In this document: one piece after another, positions 43,406-52,817 of the stretch | Numbering within the stretch: position 1 is the stretch's first letter | Layout: every line of letters starts with the position of its first letter | Assembly: GCF_001662875.1 (NCBI RefSeq) | Contig: NZ_JPVZ01000010.1 | Coordinates: forward strand, 1 to 64,000 | DNA: 64,000 nt | Origin: Thalassospira tepidiphila MCCC 1A03514 | Lineage (GTDB): Bacteria > Pseudomonadota > Alphaproteobacteria > Rhodospirillales > Thalassospiraceae | Reading direction: 5' to 3' | Made by a program: the position numbers and the translations under genes | The notes under the pieces: model-generated | Databases searched by the model: none | What the model saw: only the letters and a program-made list of their open reading frames with translations | Told to the model about the DNA's origin: nothing

Positions 43406-44767
43406 TTAGTTCGCGACCGGGAAGCGCATGGTGACGAATTCTTCCGCCGCTGACGGATGAACAGCAACAGTCTGATCGAACTGGGCCTTGGTTGCGCCCA
43501 TGCGGACAGCAATGCCGATGCCCTGAATGATTTCAGCCGCATCCGGGCCGACCATATGCGCGCCAAGCACCACATCGGTGGTTTTGTCGACCACAAGTTT
43601 CATTAGCGTTTTTTCATCACGGCCCGACAGGGTGTGGCGCATCGGTTTGAAGGTCGATTTATAGATTTCGATATCCTTGCCCTTGTCGCGCGCTTCTTCC
43701 TCGGAAAGCCCGACGGTGCCAACCGGTGGCTGGCTGAAGACAGCGGTCGGGATGGCCTGATAGGACATCGACCAAGGCTTGCCGCCATAGACTGTGTCGG
43801 CAAATGACATGCCTTCCTTGATCGCGACCGGCGTCAGTTGCACGTGATCGCGGACATCGCCAACGGCATAGATGTTTGGCACGCTGGTCTGCAAACCGGC
43901 ATTGGTTTTGATCGCCCCGCGGTCGTTCAATTCCACCCCGGCCTGTTCAAGACCCAGACCGTGGGTTTTGGGTTCACGCCCCGTGGCAAACATGATGGCA
44001 TCAACTTCCTGATGACCACCACCGGTCAGTGTCAGGCTGAGCGAGCCGTCGTCGTTCTTTTCAATCGCCGTGACATTGGTCTCCAGACGCAGATCAATGC
44101 CCTTTTTGACGATTTCAGCGGCCAGATGGTTACGGATATCGTTATCAAAACCGCGCAGGATTTGATCGCCGCGATAGAACTGGGTCACATTTGCGCCAAG
44201 ACCGGCAAAGATACCGGCAAATTCAACGGCAATGTAACCGCCGCCAACAACCGCGATGCGTTCTGGCAGGTCTTCGAGGTGGAAGGCCTGATTGGATGAA
44301 ATGGCATGTTCGATGCCCGGGATATCAGGCATCACCGGCGTCCCACCAACTGCAATCAGAATGCGTTCGGCGGTCACCGTTTTGTCGCCGACCTCAAGGG
44401 TATGGGCATCTTTCAGGACCGCACGGCTTTCAAACAGCTCGACATTCGATCCCTTCAGAAGGCTTTTATAGATGCCATTGAGACGATTGATCTCGGTATC
44501 CTTGTTTTCGATCAGGGTCTTCCAGCTAAAGCTCGGCTCACCCGGAAGGGTCCAGCCATAGGCGGAGGCATCTTCGAAATCCTCGGCAAAGTGTGCGCCG
44601 TAGACCAGCAGTTTTTTCGGTACACAGCCACGGATCACGCAGGTACCACCGACCTGGCTTTCTTCGGCGATGGCAACCTTGGCACCATATCCCGATGCCA
44701 CGCGCGCGGCACGCACACCACCCGAACCGGCACCAACAACAAACAAATCAAAATCATAGTCCGACAT
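43406..44767 (-). CDS. gor: Glutathione-disulfide reductase
   Basis: A 453-residue flavoprotein disulfide reductase. It has the FAD site FVVGAGSGGVRAARVASGYG, the redox-active pair in GGTCVIRGCVPKKL, the NADP site VVGGGYIAVEFAGIFAGLG, a second FAD contact (NIYAVGDVRDH) and the C-terminal catalytic His in VAVHPSAAEEFVT. It reduces oxidised glutathione with NADPH. The ATG at 44767 follows AGGAA at seven-base spacing; the open frame upstream of it has no homology. The GCVPKK and HPSAAEE forms match glutathione rather than lipoamide reductases. Confidence 0.94.
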   Translation of the reverse strand: MSDYDFDLFVVGAGSGGVRAARVASGYGAKVAIAEESQVGGTCVIRGCVPKKLLVYGAHFAEDFEDASAYGWTLPGEPSFSWKTLIENKDTEINRLNGIYKSLLKGSNVELFESRAVLKDAHTLEVGDKTVTAERILIAVGGTPVMPDIPGIEHAISSNQAFHLEDLPERIAVVGGGYIAVEFAGIFAGLGANVTQFYRGDQILRGFDNDIRNHLAAEIVKKGIDLRLETNVTAIEKNDDGSLSLTLTGGGHQEVDAIMFATGREPKTHGLGLEQAGVELNDRGAIKTNAGLQTSVPNIYAVGDVRDHVQLTPVAIKEGMSFADTVYGGKPWSMSYQAIPTAVFSQPPVGTVGLSEEEARDKGKDIEIYKSTFKPMRHTLSGRDEKTLMKLVVDKTTDVVLGAHMVGPDAAEIIQGIGIAVRMGATKAQFDQTVAVHPSAAEEFVTMRFPVAN

Positions 44768-44994
44768 GCGGAAATTCCTGTTTTTGGTCAATTGACAACA
44801 TGGCGCCAAATGTAGGGCGAATTTGCCAAGAGTCGAGGCAAAACACGGTAAACCGGGCGTAAAATCCGCGTGAAAGGGCCCCAATGTGCCCGCAAAGGCG
44901 CAAGATGCCGCTATGGGATAGCTTTTATAAACTTTCGCGCTATATGATGGCAAAGACGCGATGGGGATTGCGACAACTTGATAGGATTTTATCC

Positions 44995-45414
44995 ATGAAC
45001 GACCATATCCACGGTCAGGATGCGTCTTTTGACAATGCACCGCGCTATACTGACGAGCGCGGCGGGAATACGGCCGCTGTCTGTTACGGGCTGATGATCG
45101 CAACCCTGTTTACGGCCTTTGCCACCGGTTTGATTGCGCTGATTGTGTCCTATGTCGCGCGCGAAGACGACAATCACTGGACCAACAGCCACTACACGTT
45201 TGTCATCCGGACATTCTGGATCAGCATCCTTTATGCTATCATTCTTGGCTTCTTCACCTTCGTGATTGGCTGGATCCCGCTTCTGGGTTGGGCTGTTGTC
45301 GGGTTGATGGCGCTTTACACCACCGCCTGGTTTATCGGGCGTAATGTGATCGGCCTTCTGCGTGCGCTGAATGGCCGCCCGGTTGATAACCCGCAAAGCT
45401 GGTTCTTTGGCTGA
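44995..45414 (+). CDS. DUF4870-like membrane protein
   Basis: A 139-residue protein with three hydrophobic helices (about 27-48, 70-95, 98-115), beginning after an acidic N-terminal segment. NSHYTFVIRTFWISILYAII matches the DUF4870 pattern, a charged SH.. motif leading into a helix. Function unknown. The ATG at 44995 follows TAGGA at eight-base spacing. It is divergent from gor and 112 bp before dgt. Confidence 0.72.
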   Translation: MNDHIHGQDASFDNAPRYTDERGGNTAAVCYGLMIATLFTAFATGLIALIVSYVAREDDNHWTNSHYTFVIRTFWISILYAIILGFFTFVIGWIPLLGWAVVGLMALYTTAWFIGRNVIGLLRALNGRPVDNPQSWFFG

Positions 45415-45526
45415 TCGCCCATAAACGCGGTGCAATCGGGTCAAAGACTGTTTGTCCGATTGCACCGGACTCCCCGGCCCGTTAAAGTTGCCCGAAAATA
45501 ACATTTGATTTGGACAGGGGTAAAAA

Positions 45527-46975
45527 GTGGCGTCGTCTGTACAGGGTTCCGGCGATAAAATGCGCTGGGAAGATCTTCTTTCTTCTCATCGGCTTGAATT
45601 CAAGGATGGCAAAATTCGCCTGCCCGAAGGTGCCCCCTATCCGACACCCGATGGCCGAAGCCCGTTTCAGATCGATGTTGATCGGGTAATCTTCTCATCC
45701 TCGTTCCGTCGTCTGCAAAACAAGACGCAGGTTCACCCCTTATCCGAAAACGATCATGTCCATACCCGCCTGACCCACACGATCGAGGTCGGCTCGGTCG
45801 GGCAGTCATTGGGGCTGATGGCAGGCGCGCATATCGTCAAAAACCTGCCCAAGGGATCGGAAACCACCGTGGCCGATATCGGCTATATGGTGCAGGCCGC
45901 GTGCCTTGCCCACGATATCGGCAACCCGCCATTCGGGCATTCTGGCGAGGACGCCATCAATGAATGGTTCACCACATCGCGCCTTGCCAAGGATGAGCTG
46001 ACATCACGCCTTTCGGGGCCGGAACTTGAAGACCTGCGTCATTTCGAAGGCAACGCCCAGGGGTTACGCATCATCAGCCAGCTTGAAATGAAGCGCTTTG
46101 ACGGTGGGCTTAACCTGACATACGGCACGCTGGGCAGTTTCATCAAATATCCGCGCAGCACATCGGTTCCTGACGCCCGCCGCAAGGAATATACCGGCCT
46201 TAAAAAGCCCGGATATTATCAGGCCGAACGCGACATTGCGCAGGCGATTGCCAGGGTTTGTGGCCTGTCCCCGCTTGAAGGGTTTGATGGCGCATGGCGG
46301 CGTCATCCGCTGGTCTATCTGGTCGAGGCGGCCGATGACATTTGTTATTCCGTGGTCGATCTTGAAGATGGCTGGGAACTGGGCTGTGTCAGTTTCGAGG
46401 AAGTCGAACGAGCCCTTGCCCCGATTGCCCGCCATCCGGAAAAATATGATGGCGATGCCGAACAGCGCTGGAAAGACCTGCGTTCGGAAGGCTGGTATGC
46501 CGAAAAATCCGAAGACGACCGGATCGGGTTCCTGCGCGGCAAGGCGATTGGCAATCTGGTCAAGGCGGCCGTTGATGCCTTCATCGAACATGAAGACGCA
46601 TTGCTTGCCGGCACCATCGAAGGTGATCTTTTGGCCAACACTCCGCTTGGCCCCTATGCCAAGGCCTGCAAGAAACTGGCGGTGCAAAGGATTTATAACG
46701 CGCCGCATGTCCTGCCGATTGAAATGGCCGGGTTTGAGGTCATCAATGGTCTGCTGGACAGCTTTGTGCGGGCCGCCATCGACATTGATGAGCATAAAAA
46801 CCACGGCAAACGCCTGCCACCGCAGGCAGACCGCATCGACAAGCTTCTGTCGGGCAAGCTAATGGCAGCACCCGACCTCTATAGCCGCCTGATGCGGGTG
46901 ATGGATTACATTTCCGGCATGACGGATCGTTATGCGGTGACACTGTTCAGGAAGCTTCAGGGCATTACCATTTAA
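45527..46975 (+). CDS. dgt: Deoxyguanosinetriphosphate triphosphohydrolase-like protein
   Basis: A 482-residue HD-domain phosphohydrolase of the dGTPase family. The metal ligands are in HVHTRLTHTIEV (His) and LAHDIGNPPFGHSGE (His-Asp), with the later Asp in YLVEAADDICYSVVDLEDG, all standard. These enzymes remove triphosphate from dNTPs, affecting nucleotide pools. I use the GTG at 45527 because CAGGGG is positioned before it; the ATG at 45560 is a possible alternative. A bidirectional terminator follows immediately. Confidence 0.9.
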   Translation: MASSVQGSGDKMRWEDLLSSHRLEFKDGKIRLPEGAPYPTPDGRSPFQIDVDRVIFSSSFRRLQNKTQVHPLSENDHVHTRLTHTIEVGSVGQSLGLMAGAHIVKNLPKGSETTVADIGYMVQAACLAHDIGNPPFGHSGEDAINEWFTTSRLAKDELTSRLSGPELEDLRHFEGNAQGLRIISQLEMKRFDGGLNLTYGTLGSFIKYPRSTSVPDARRKEYTGLKKPGYYQAERDIAQAIARVCGLSPLEGFDGAWRRHPLVYLVEAADDICYSVVDLEDGWELGCVSFEEVERALAPIARHPEKYDGDAEQRWKDLRSEGWYAEKSEDDRIGFLRGKAIGNLVKAAVDAFIEHEDALLAGTIEGDLLANTPLGPYAKACKKLAVQRIYNAPHVLPIEMAGFEVINGLLDSFVRAAIDIDEHKNHGKRLPPQADRIDKLLSGKLMAAPDLYSRLMRVMDYISGMTDRYAVTLFRKLQGITI

Positions 46976-46977
46976 CA

Positions 46978-47005
46978 AAAAACCCGGCCATCTGGCCGGG
47001 TTTTT
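46978..47005. terminator. Bidirectional terminator between dgt and cysH
   Basis: A perfect stem AAAAACCCGGCCA / TGGCCGGGTTTTT with a 2-base centre, between the convergent dgt and cysH genes; T-runs on both strands. Confidence 0.93.
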
Positions 47006-47024
47006 CATGAAAGCCTGATCAGGC

Positions 47025-47768
47025 CTAGATGATGTAGTGAATGCCGCACTCGGTCTTGTCCTGCCCGGCCCAGCGTCCGGCACGGACATCGGTTGTGTTG
47101 GGGTCAACACGTTCGGTGCAGGGCATGCAGCCAATCGACAGGAAGCCTTCAGCCTCAAGCGGATGACGCGGCAACGCGCGATGTTCAAAGATGTCTTCGA
47201 TATCTTCGCGCTTGTACCCCGCCAGCGGATTGATCTTGATCCGTGAACCCGCCGGTTCAATCACCGGAAGCGCATCACGTTCGCCACCGTGGAAGCGTTT
47301 GCGACCGGTCAACCAGGCGTCATAGCCTTCCAGCGCACGCTGAAGCGGCTCCACCTTGCGCAGGTAGCAGCATTTCGCCAAGTCCGAGGCAAACAGCATG
47401 CCGTTAGGGTCCTCGGCCTTCAGCTTTTCCTCGTCCGGGCGCATGATCTTGATATTGGTCAGGCCCAAATGATCGACCAGCTTTTCGCGATAAGTATGCG
47501 TTTCGCCAAACAGCTTGCGGGTATCAAGGAAGATCACCGGCAAATCACGGTCGACCTCGGCCACCAGCGCCAGAAGGGCGGCGGCCTCTGTCCCGAAGGA
47601 TGAGGTCATGGTGATGCGGCCGTTGAATTCTTCATGCACCATCGGTTCAATTAGAGCGACACCTTGCAGATCTCCATAACGGCTTAGCAAAGCCGCAGCA
47701 CGGTCTGTTGCCTCTTCGGTAGACATCGAACCGCCGGTCACAATATCTTCTTCGCGCAATACATTCAT
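47025..47768 (-). CDS. cysH: Phosphoadenylyl/adenylyl-sulfate reductase CysH
   Basis: A 247-residue assimilatory sulfate reductase that makes sulfite using thioredoxin or glutathione. It has the fold start GRITMTSSFGTEAAALL, LVDHLGL, and the catalytic Cys in ECGIH near the C-terminus. The pairs KCCYLRK and IGCMPCTERVD are 4Fe-4S ligands, which mark the APS-reductase type rather than the PAPS-specific E. coli enzyme. The ATG at 47768 overlaps the upstream cysG-type stop as ATGA; an in-frame ATG nine bases earlier is possible. Confidence 0.92.
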   Translation of the reverse strand: MNVLREEDIVTGGSMSTEEATDRAAALLSRYGDLQGVALIEPMVHEEFNGRITMTSSFGTEAAALLALVAEVDRDLPVIFLDTRKLFGETHTYREKLVDHLGLTNIKIMRPDEEKLKAEDPNGMLFASDLAKCCYLRKVEPLQRALEGYDAWLTGRKRFHGGERDALPVIEPAGSRIKINPLAGYKREDIEDIFEHRALPRHPLEAEGFLSIGCMPCTERVDPNTTDVRAGRWAGQDKTECGIHYII

Positions 47769-48325
47769 GGCAACCATCCACGACGATCAATAAAATCGTC
47801 GGTTTTCTCAAGTAACTGCTTCATATCAGCACCGTCGGCCTTCCACTTCTCTCGCTGGTCGGCAAGAATGGATAGACGTTCGGACCATTTCGGATCAAGC
47901 CAGTTCTCTATAGCACGACGAATGCGTCCTGCAAGTCTTGGACTCTTCCCATTGGTCGAAACCGTGATCATCAGATCACCGCGCTGAATGCGCGCGGGCG
48001 ATGAAAAATCACAATATTGTTTGACGTCCTCGACATTCGCAATCGTGCCAACGGCCTTGGCAATGGAGGCCAGCTCGGCTGCCTTTTTAAGATCAAGGTC
48101 GATGATAAACATGATGGAAGCCGCGTTGACATCCGCCGAGTTTGGCAAATAGCGCTGCAACCGGTCACCGGCCTGTTCGGCCAGTTCGGGTATCGGGTCT
48201 TCAGAATAGACGGTAACGTATTTTGCCCCATCACCGTCAAACTGGCGCAAACGGTTCAGGGTGGACTGACCGTTGCCGACCAAAGCGACCGAAAGTCGCG
48301 TCAGGTCCAGATTGATGGGAAACAT
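47765..48325 (-). CDS. Siroheme synthase N-terminal domain (precorrin-2 dehydrogenase/ferrochelatase)
   Basis: A 186-residue protein corresponding to only the N-terminal bifunctional half of CysG (like Met8). SVALVGNGQSTLNRLRQFDG is the NAD-binding loop, ANVEDVKQYCDFSSPA the conserved segment (VNVVDDP..C.F..PA type) and LMITVSTNGKSPRLAGRIRR is diagnostic. It oxidises precorrin-2 and inserts iron to give siroheme, the cofactor of sulfite reductase. It is translationally coupled to cysH (4-bp overlap). The methyltransferase and sulfite reductase must be encoded elsewhere. Confidence 0.88.
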   Translation of the reverse strand: MFPINLDLTRLSVALVGNGQSTLNRLRQFDGDGAKYVTVYSEDPIPELAEQAGDRLQRYLPNSADVNAASIMFIIDLDLKKAAELASIAKAVGTIANVEDVKQYCDFSSPARIQRGDLMITVSTNGKSPRLAGRIRRAIENWLDPKWSERLSILADQREKWKADGADMKQLLEKTDDFIDRRGWLP

Positions 48326-48577
48326 CGTCGATCCTCTAATGCGGGTTTCTCTCTATTGCCCATGACTATGAGTGTGGATAGCAAATTATTCAATACATTT
48401 TTTATGTGTTTTATATATAAATAACACTAAATATTGGTATTTAATAGTTGCGAACTGACTGATCCATCAGACCCGATTTTTCCGTAAAGCTTTTCCTGCA
48501 ATTCTTGCAAAATCGCCCTATATTGGGCCAAATTTCAAAACCCGTCCGCCAGAAGATATCGTCAAGAGAGCGTCCAG

Positions 48578-49633
48578 ATGTCCAGCAGTGCCTCCCCTGC
48601 CCTGTCCGAAGTCAGCCTTGCGCACCCACAAGCCAACAAAAACGTCGCCATCTGGCTGTTTTCATGTGCGGCGATGGTGTTCATCATGGTGGTGATCGGC
48701 GGCTTGACGCGCCTGACTGAATCCGGGCTTTCGATTGTGGAATGGCGGCCCTTTACCGGCATCATTCCGCCGATGAATGAGGCCGACTGGCAAACGCTTT
48801 ATCAAAAATACAGCCAGTATCCCGAGTTCCAGAAGATCAACGCATGGATGTCGGTGGAGGATTTCAAATCGATCTTCTGGCTGGAATTCATCCACCGCCT
48901 GTGGGGACGGTTGATCGGGATCGTGTTCTTCATCCCGTTTGTCTGGTTCCTGGCCAAGAAATCGATTGATCGCGCAACCAAGTGGAAGCTCTGGGGGCTG
49001 TTCATCCTTGGTGGTCTGCAGGGCCTGATGGGCTGGTACATGGTGATGAGCGGTCTGGTTGATCGCCCCGATGTCAGCCAGTATCGCCTGACCGCGCACT
49101 TCGGTCTGGCACTGGTTATTTTCATCGCCCTGCTGTGGGTTGCCCTGCAACAGTTGAGCCCGCGTGTGACAACCACAGCCGCGTCAACGCGCGCCTTGCA
49201 GTTGCTGTGTCTGATTGTGCTTACCGCCCTGTCCGGCGGCTTTGTCGCCGGTCTTAATGCCGGGCACATATACAACACCTTCCCGCTGATGGACGGGCAA
49301 CTGATCCCCGATGGCCTGTTCGTGTTTGATCCGGCCTGGCTCGCGCCATTTGAGGACCACATGACAGTGCAGTGGGATCATCGCTGGCTGGCGAAACTGA
49401 CATTCGTGATGGTGCTGGTGTTCTGGTGGCGTGCTGGCAAATGGGACCTTAACCCCAACCAACGCTTTGCCACCCATCTGGTTCTGCTTGCGGCCTGCCT
49501 GCAGGTCACGCTTGGCATCACAACGCTTCTGAGCGTCGTGTGGCTACCGCTGGGTGTCGCCCATCAGGCCGGTGCGGTTGTTCTGGTTGGGACTACAACC
49601 TATGCCGCCTACAAACTGCGCGATACGGCCTAA
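48578..49633 (+). CDS. ctaA: Heme A synthase
   Basis: A 351-residue CtaA/COX15-type membrane protein with eight helices in two pseudo-repeats. The haem-binding His motifs are in FIHRLWGRLIG and WDHRWLAKL, with further His in LTAHFGLAL and GVAHQAGAVV. GGLTRLTESGLSIVEWRPFT is the conserved first periplasmic loop. It oxidises haem O to haem A for cytochrome c oxidase. It is divergent from the siroheme/cysH operon over a 252-bp, AT-rich spacer and convergent with DUF3422. Confidence 0.94.
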   Translation: MSSSASPALSEVSLAHPQANKNVAIWLFSCAAMVFIMVVIGGLTRLTESGLSIVEWRPFTGIIPPMNEADWQTLYQKYSQYPEFQKINAWMSVEDFKSIFWLEFIHRLWGRLIGIVFFIPFVWFLAKKSIDRATKWKLWGLFILGGLQGLMGWYMVMSGLVDRPDVSQYRLTAHFGLALVIFIALLWVALQQLSPRVTTTAASTRALQLLCLIVLTALSGGFVAGLNAGHIYNTFPLMDGQLIPDGLFVFDPAWLAPFEDHMTVQWDHRWLAKLTFVMVLVFWWRAGKWDLNPNQRFATHLVLLAACLQVTLGITTLLSVVWLPLGVAHQAGAVVLVGTTTYAAYKLRDTA

Positions 49634-49652
49634 GTCGCGGACGTATCGTTAG

Positions 49653-50927
49653 TTAGTCATCGGCACGATGCAGCGCCTTGCGGATGCGGTGCATCGAAAA
49701 CCAGATCGCGCCCAGCACCAGTGGCACGGCAACACCGGTGGCAACCCGGTCGTTGATCGGAACGCCGGTATCCTTGATCGCCTTGAACAGGTAACCCAGA
49801 AGCCCGACCGCATAATAGGTGATGGCGGCCACCGACAAACCTTCGACGGTTTGTTGCAGGCGCAGTTGCAGTTTCACACGCCGGTCCATGCTGGCCAGAA
49901 GGTCGCGGTTTTGCGCCTCAAGCAGGATATCAACACGGGTGCGCAGCAGGTTGTTGGCTCGCGCGACACGCTTTGACAGAACTTCCAGCCGATCGCCGAT
50001 ATTCCGGCAGGTCCGCATTGCTGGCGCCAAGCGGCGTTCAAGGAATTCGGCAATGGTTTGCATGCCTTCGATGCGTTCTTCGCGCAGTTCGCCAAGGCGC
50101 GCCTGTACGATGCGGTAATAGGCCCGCGCTGCACTGAACCGGTAATTGAGCGAGGCTGCCATTTCCTCGGTCTGGGCGGCAAGGTCGGTCAGTTTGGCGA
50201 GTGTTTCTTCGTCATTGGTCTGGGTTTTACTCGCCATTTCAGCGGTGATTTCCGACAGGCGGGTATCGATTTCCGATACCTTGGGTGTCGCCGTATGTGC
50301 CAACGGAAAGGCCAGCAGCGCCATCATGCGATAGACCTCAATTTCCTTAAGCCGCTGCACCAGACGCCCGGCCTGAAGGTGTTCGAGGCCGCAATCCTTG
50401 ATCAGGATGCGCCCAAATCCATCGCCATGCAGGCGAAAATCCGTCCAGACCTGTGCCGTGCCCCCCAATATGCGGCTGCCGGTCAGGCCATTGTGATCAA
50501 ACAGCCGGGAAAGCTCATCCTCACTCCGCTCAGCCTTGTCGACGACGATATGCAACCCCACCAGCAATTGTCCCGGTGTTTCATCAAGCCAGTCGCGCGG
50601 CACAAGATTGATCACCGGGTCTTCGAACGGGTTATCGAATGGCTCGGTGCGTTTGAAGACATAGACCGTGAATTCCGCGTGCCGTTCCCAGATGACGGAA
50701 AATCCATCACAGGCGGCTTCGAAATATTTTTGATCTGCAGCTGGTGGCGTCAGGCTATAGCGATGGCAAAAGGCGGTGAAGTGGTCGCGCACCGCGTCAT
50801 CAAGGTCTTCGCCCGTTTGAAAGGCAAGGCAGGAACACCGCGCCGGGCTGGTCACACCACCAAACGGTCGGGCATGGATTTCATTATGAAGGGCGACGCG
50901 CTGGGGATGTTCGACAAACATTGCCAC
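49653..50927 (-). CDS. DUF3422 family protein
   Basis: A 424-residue protein of the DUF3422 family. It begins with HPQRVALHNEIHARPF, the family signature, has central RILGGTAQVWTDFRLHGDGF and an extended helical region (~225-345) that may be coiled coil, and ends with two hydrophobic segments (AAITYYAVGLLGYLFKA and GVAVPLVLGAIWFSM). It is probably an inner-membrane protein with a large cytoplasmic domain. The family is widespread in proteobacteria and uncharacterised. It is divergent from tldD. Confidence 0.87.
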   Translation of the reverse strand: MAMFVEHPQRVALHNEIHARPFGGVTSPARCSCLAFQTGEDLDDAVRDHFTAFCHRYSLTPPAADQKYFEAACDGFSVIWERHAEFTVYVFKRTEPFDNPFEDPVINLVPRDWLDETPGQLLVGLHIVVDKAERSEDELSRLFDHNGLTGSRILGGTAQVWTDFRLHGDGFGRILIKDCGLEHLQAGRLVQRLKEIEVYRMMALLAFPLAHTATPKVSEIDTRLSEITAEMASKTQTNDEETLAKLTDLAAQTEEMAASLNYRFSAARAYYRIVQARLGELREERIEGMQTIAEFLERRLAPAMRTCRNIGDRLEVLSKRVARANNLLRTRVDILLEAQNRDLLASMDRRVKLQLRLQQTVEGLSVAAITYYAVGLLGYLFKAIKDTGVPINDRVATGVAVPLVLGAIWFSMHRIRKALHRADD

Positions 50928-51130
50928 GGGCTTTCATAATTGGTTATTGCAGTCTATATAAACCACTCGGGCCATTGCTTTGTCCTCTGCCCGAACAAGT
51001 ACCTGTATAGATGAAAGTCGAAGGCATCAGAAACCCTAAATTGAGTAAGGGATAATACTGCCTCAACTGAATTATCGTACAGGGAAAGACATTTTCTCTG
51101 GCCGTGTTATCGCGGCCCCAAGGAGGTTCC

Positions 51131-52564
51131 ATGACCGATCTTCGCACCACCGACAATCTGTTTTTCGCCAAGGGTGATCTTGATCGCGACCGGCTTGAAA
51201 CACAGGTCAATGATGCACTCAGCGCTGCCGAAGACGGGGAACTGTTCCTTGAATATCGCCAATCCGAAAGCCTTGTCTGGGATGATGGCCGCCTGCGCAG
51301 TGCGAACTTTGATACCGCACAGGGCTTTGGCCTGCGCGCTGTTGCCGACGAGGCGACCGCCTTTTCGCATTCCAACGAACTCTCCAATGACGCGGTTGCG
51401 CGTGCCGCCGAAACCGTCAAGGCGGTTGGCTCGGGCCGCTCGGGCAAGGTTGATCTGGGATCAATCGGTACGAACGTATCGCTTTATTCCGACGTGAACC
51501 CGCTGGGTGAGGCCACATTTGAGGCCAAGGTCGACCTTTTGGCCCAGATTGATGCCTATGCGCGTTCGCGTGACCCGCGTGTGGTACAGGTTTCCGCCTC
51601 AATCTCAGGCAACTGGCAGGCCGTGCAAATCTGGCGTTCCGGCGGACAGCGTATTGGCGATATTCGCCCGCTTGTGCGTTTTAACGTCTCGGTCGTTGTC
51701 AAACAGGGCGATCGCATGGAAACCGGATCACACGGCGAAGGTGGCCGGATTGGTTATGACGGGTTCTTTGATGAGAAAACCTGGAAAAAGGCGGTTGATG
51801 AGTCGCTCCGTCAGGCGGTTGTGAACCTTGATTCAGTCGCCGCACCGGCGGGTGAAATGACCGTGGTGCTTGGCCCGGGTTGGCCGGGCATTTTGCTGCA
51901 CGAAGCCATCGGTCACGGCCTTGAAGGTGATTTCAATCGCAAGGGCACCTCTGCCTTTGCCGGGCTTCTGGGCCAGCGGATAGCATCGCCGGGTGTGACG
52001 GTGGTTGATGATGGCACCATCCATGACCGTCGCGGGTCGCTGTCCATTGATGATGAAGGCACGCCAACCCAGAAAACCGTCCTGATCGAGGATGGCATCC
52101 TCAAGGGCTTTATGCAGGATCGCCTGAACGCGCGCCTGACCGGTGTCAAATCCACCGGTAACGGACGTCGCCAATCATACGCCCACGCCCCGATGCCACG
52201 CATGACCAACACTTATATGCTCGGTGGCGACAAGGAGCCGGAAGAAATTCTGGCCTCGGTCAAAAAGGGCATCTATGCCGTCAACTTTGGCGGTGGTCAG
52301 GTCGATATTACATCTGGCAAATTCGTGTTCTCGGCCTCCGAAGCCTATCTGATCGAGGATGGCAAGCTTGGCGCACCGGTCAAGGGCGCGACCCTGATCG
52401 GCAACGGGCCAGACAGCCTGACCAAGGTTTCCATGATCGGCAATGACATGGCGCTTGATGATGGTATCGGTACCTGTGGCAAGGACGGGCAAGGTGTTCC
52501 TGTTGGTGTCGGGCAACCGACGCTCCGCATTGATGGTCTGACCGTCGGCGGGACTGCAGTATAA
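51131..52564 (+). CDS. tldD: Metalloprotease TldD
   Basis: A 477-residue protein of the TldD/PmbA (U62) family. The HExxxH zinc motif is HEAIGH (residues 257-262) within LHEAIGHGLEGDFNRKGTSA; the C-terminus has the conserved LIGNGPDSLTKVSMIGND and GVGQPTLRIDGLTVGG. TldD pairs with TldE/PmbA to degrade unfolded peptides and to process modified peptides such as microcins. A perfect AAGGAGG at six-base spacing fixes the ATG at 51131. The partner gene is not in the window. Confidence 0.95.
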   Translation: MTDLRTTDNLFFAKGDLDRDRLETQVNDALSAAEDGELFLEYRQSESLVWDDGRLRSANFDTAQGFGLRAVADEATAFSHSNELSNDAVARAAETVKAVGSGRSGKVDLGSIGTNVSLYSDVNPLGEATFEAKVDLLAQIDAYARSRDPRVVQVSASISGNWQAVQIWRSGGQRIGDIRPLVRFNVSVVVKQGDRMETGSHGEGGRIGYDGFFDEKTWKKAVDESLRQAVVNLDSVAAPAGEMTVVLGPGWPGILLHEAIGHGLEGDFNRKGTSAFAGLLGQRIASPGVTVVDDGTIHDRRGSLSIDDEGTPTQKTVLIEDGILKGFMQDRLNARLTGVKSTGNGRRQSYAHAPMPRMTNTYMLGGDKEPEEILASVKKGIYAVNFGGGQVDITSGKFVFSASEAYLIEDGKLGAPVKGATLIGNGPDSLTKVSMIGNDMALDDGIGTCGKDGQGVPVGVGQPTLRIDGLTVGGTAV

Positions 52565-52817
52565 CCCTGGGTGACCTATGGATAGGAGCAAAACCACCTT
52601 TCGGTAAATTCACTATACGCAAGGTGCGAAATACTATCCACCCACACATGGCAACACCAACCTGCCGAATGGCTATCCCTGTCTTTTCAAAGACCATAAT
52701 CTGATTTGATCGTTTCCAAACAGGTTATGGTCGCCATTCGGGTTTCGTCGCCAAACTTTCTGCTGACATTACGTGCACCCGATGACGGTCCTGACCTGCC
52801 AATGGTAGGAAAGCAGT

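Noticed and set aside
43406-45103. 565-codon version of glutathione reductase
   Set aside because: The 112 extra N-terminal residues are low in homology and lie over the promoter region; a good ribosome-binding site marks the ATG at 44767.
47765-48325. Truncated full-length CysG
   Set aside because: The protein has a complete Met8-like domain and is coupled cleanly to cysH; single-domain versions are common, so it is not treated as broken.
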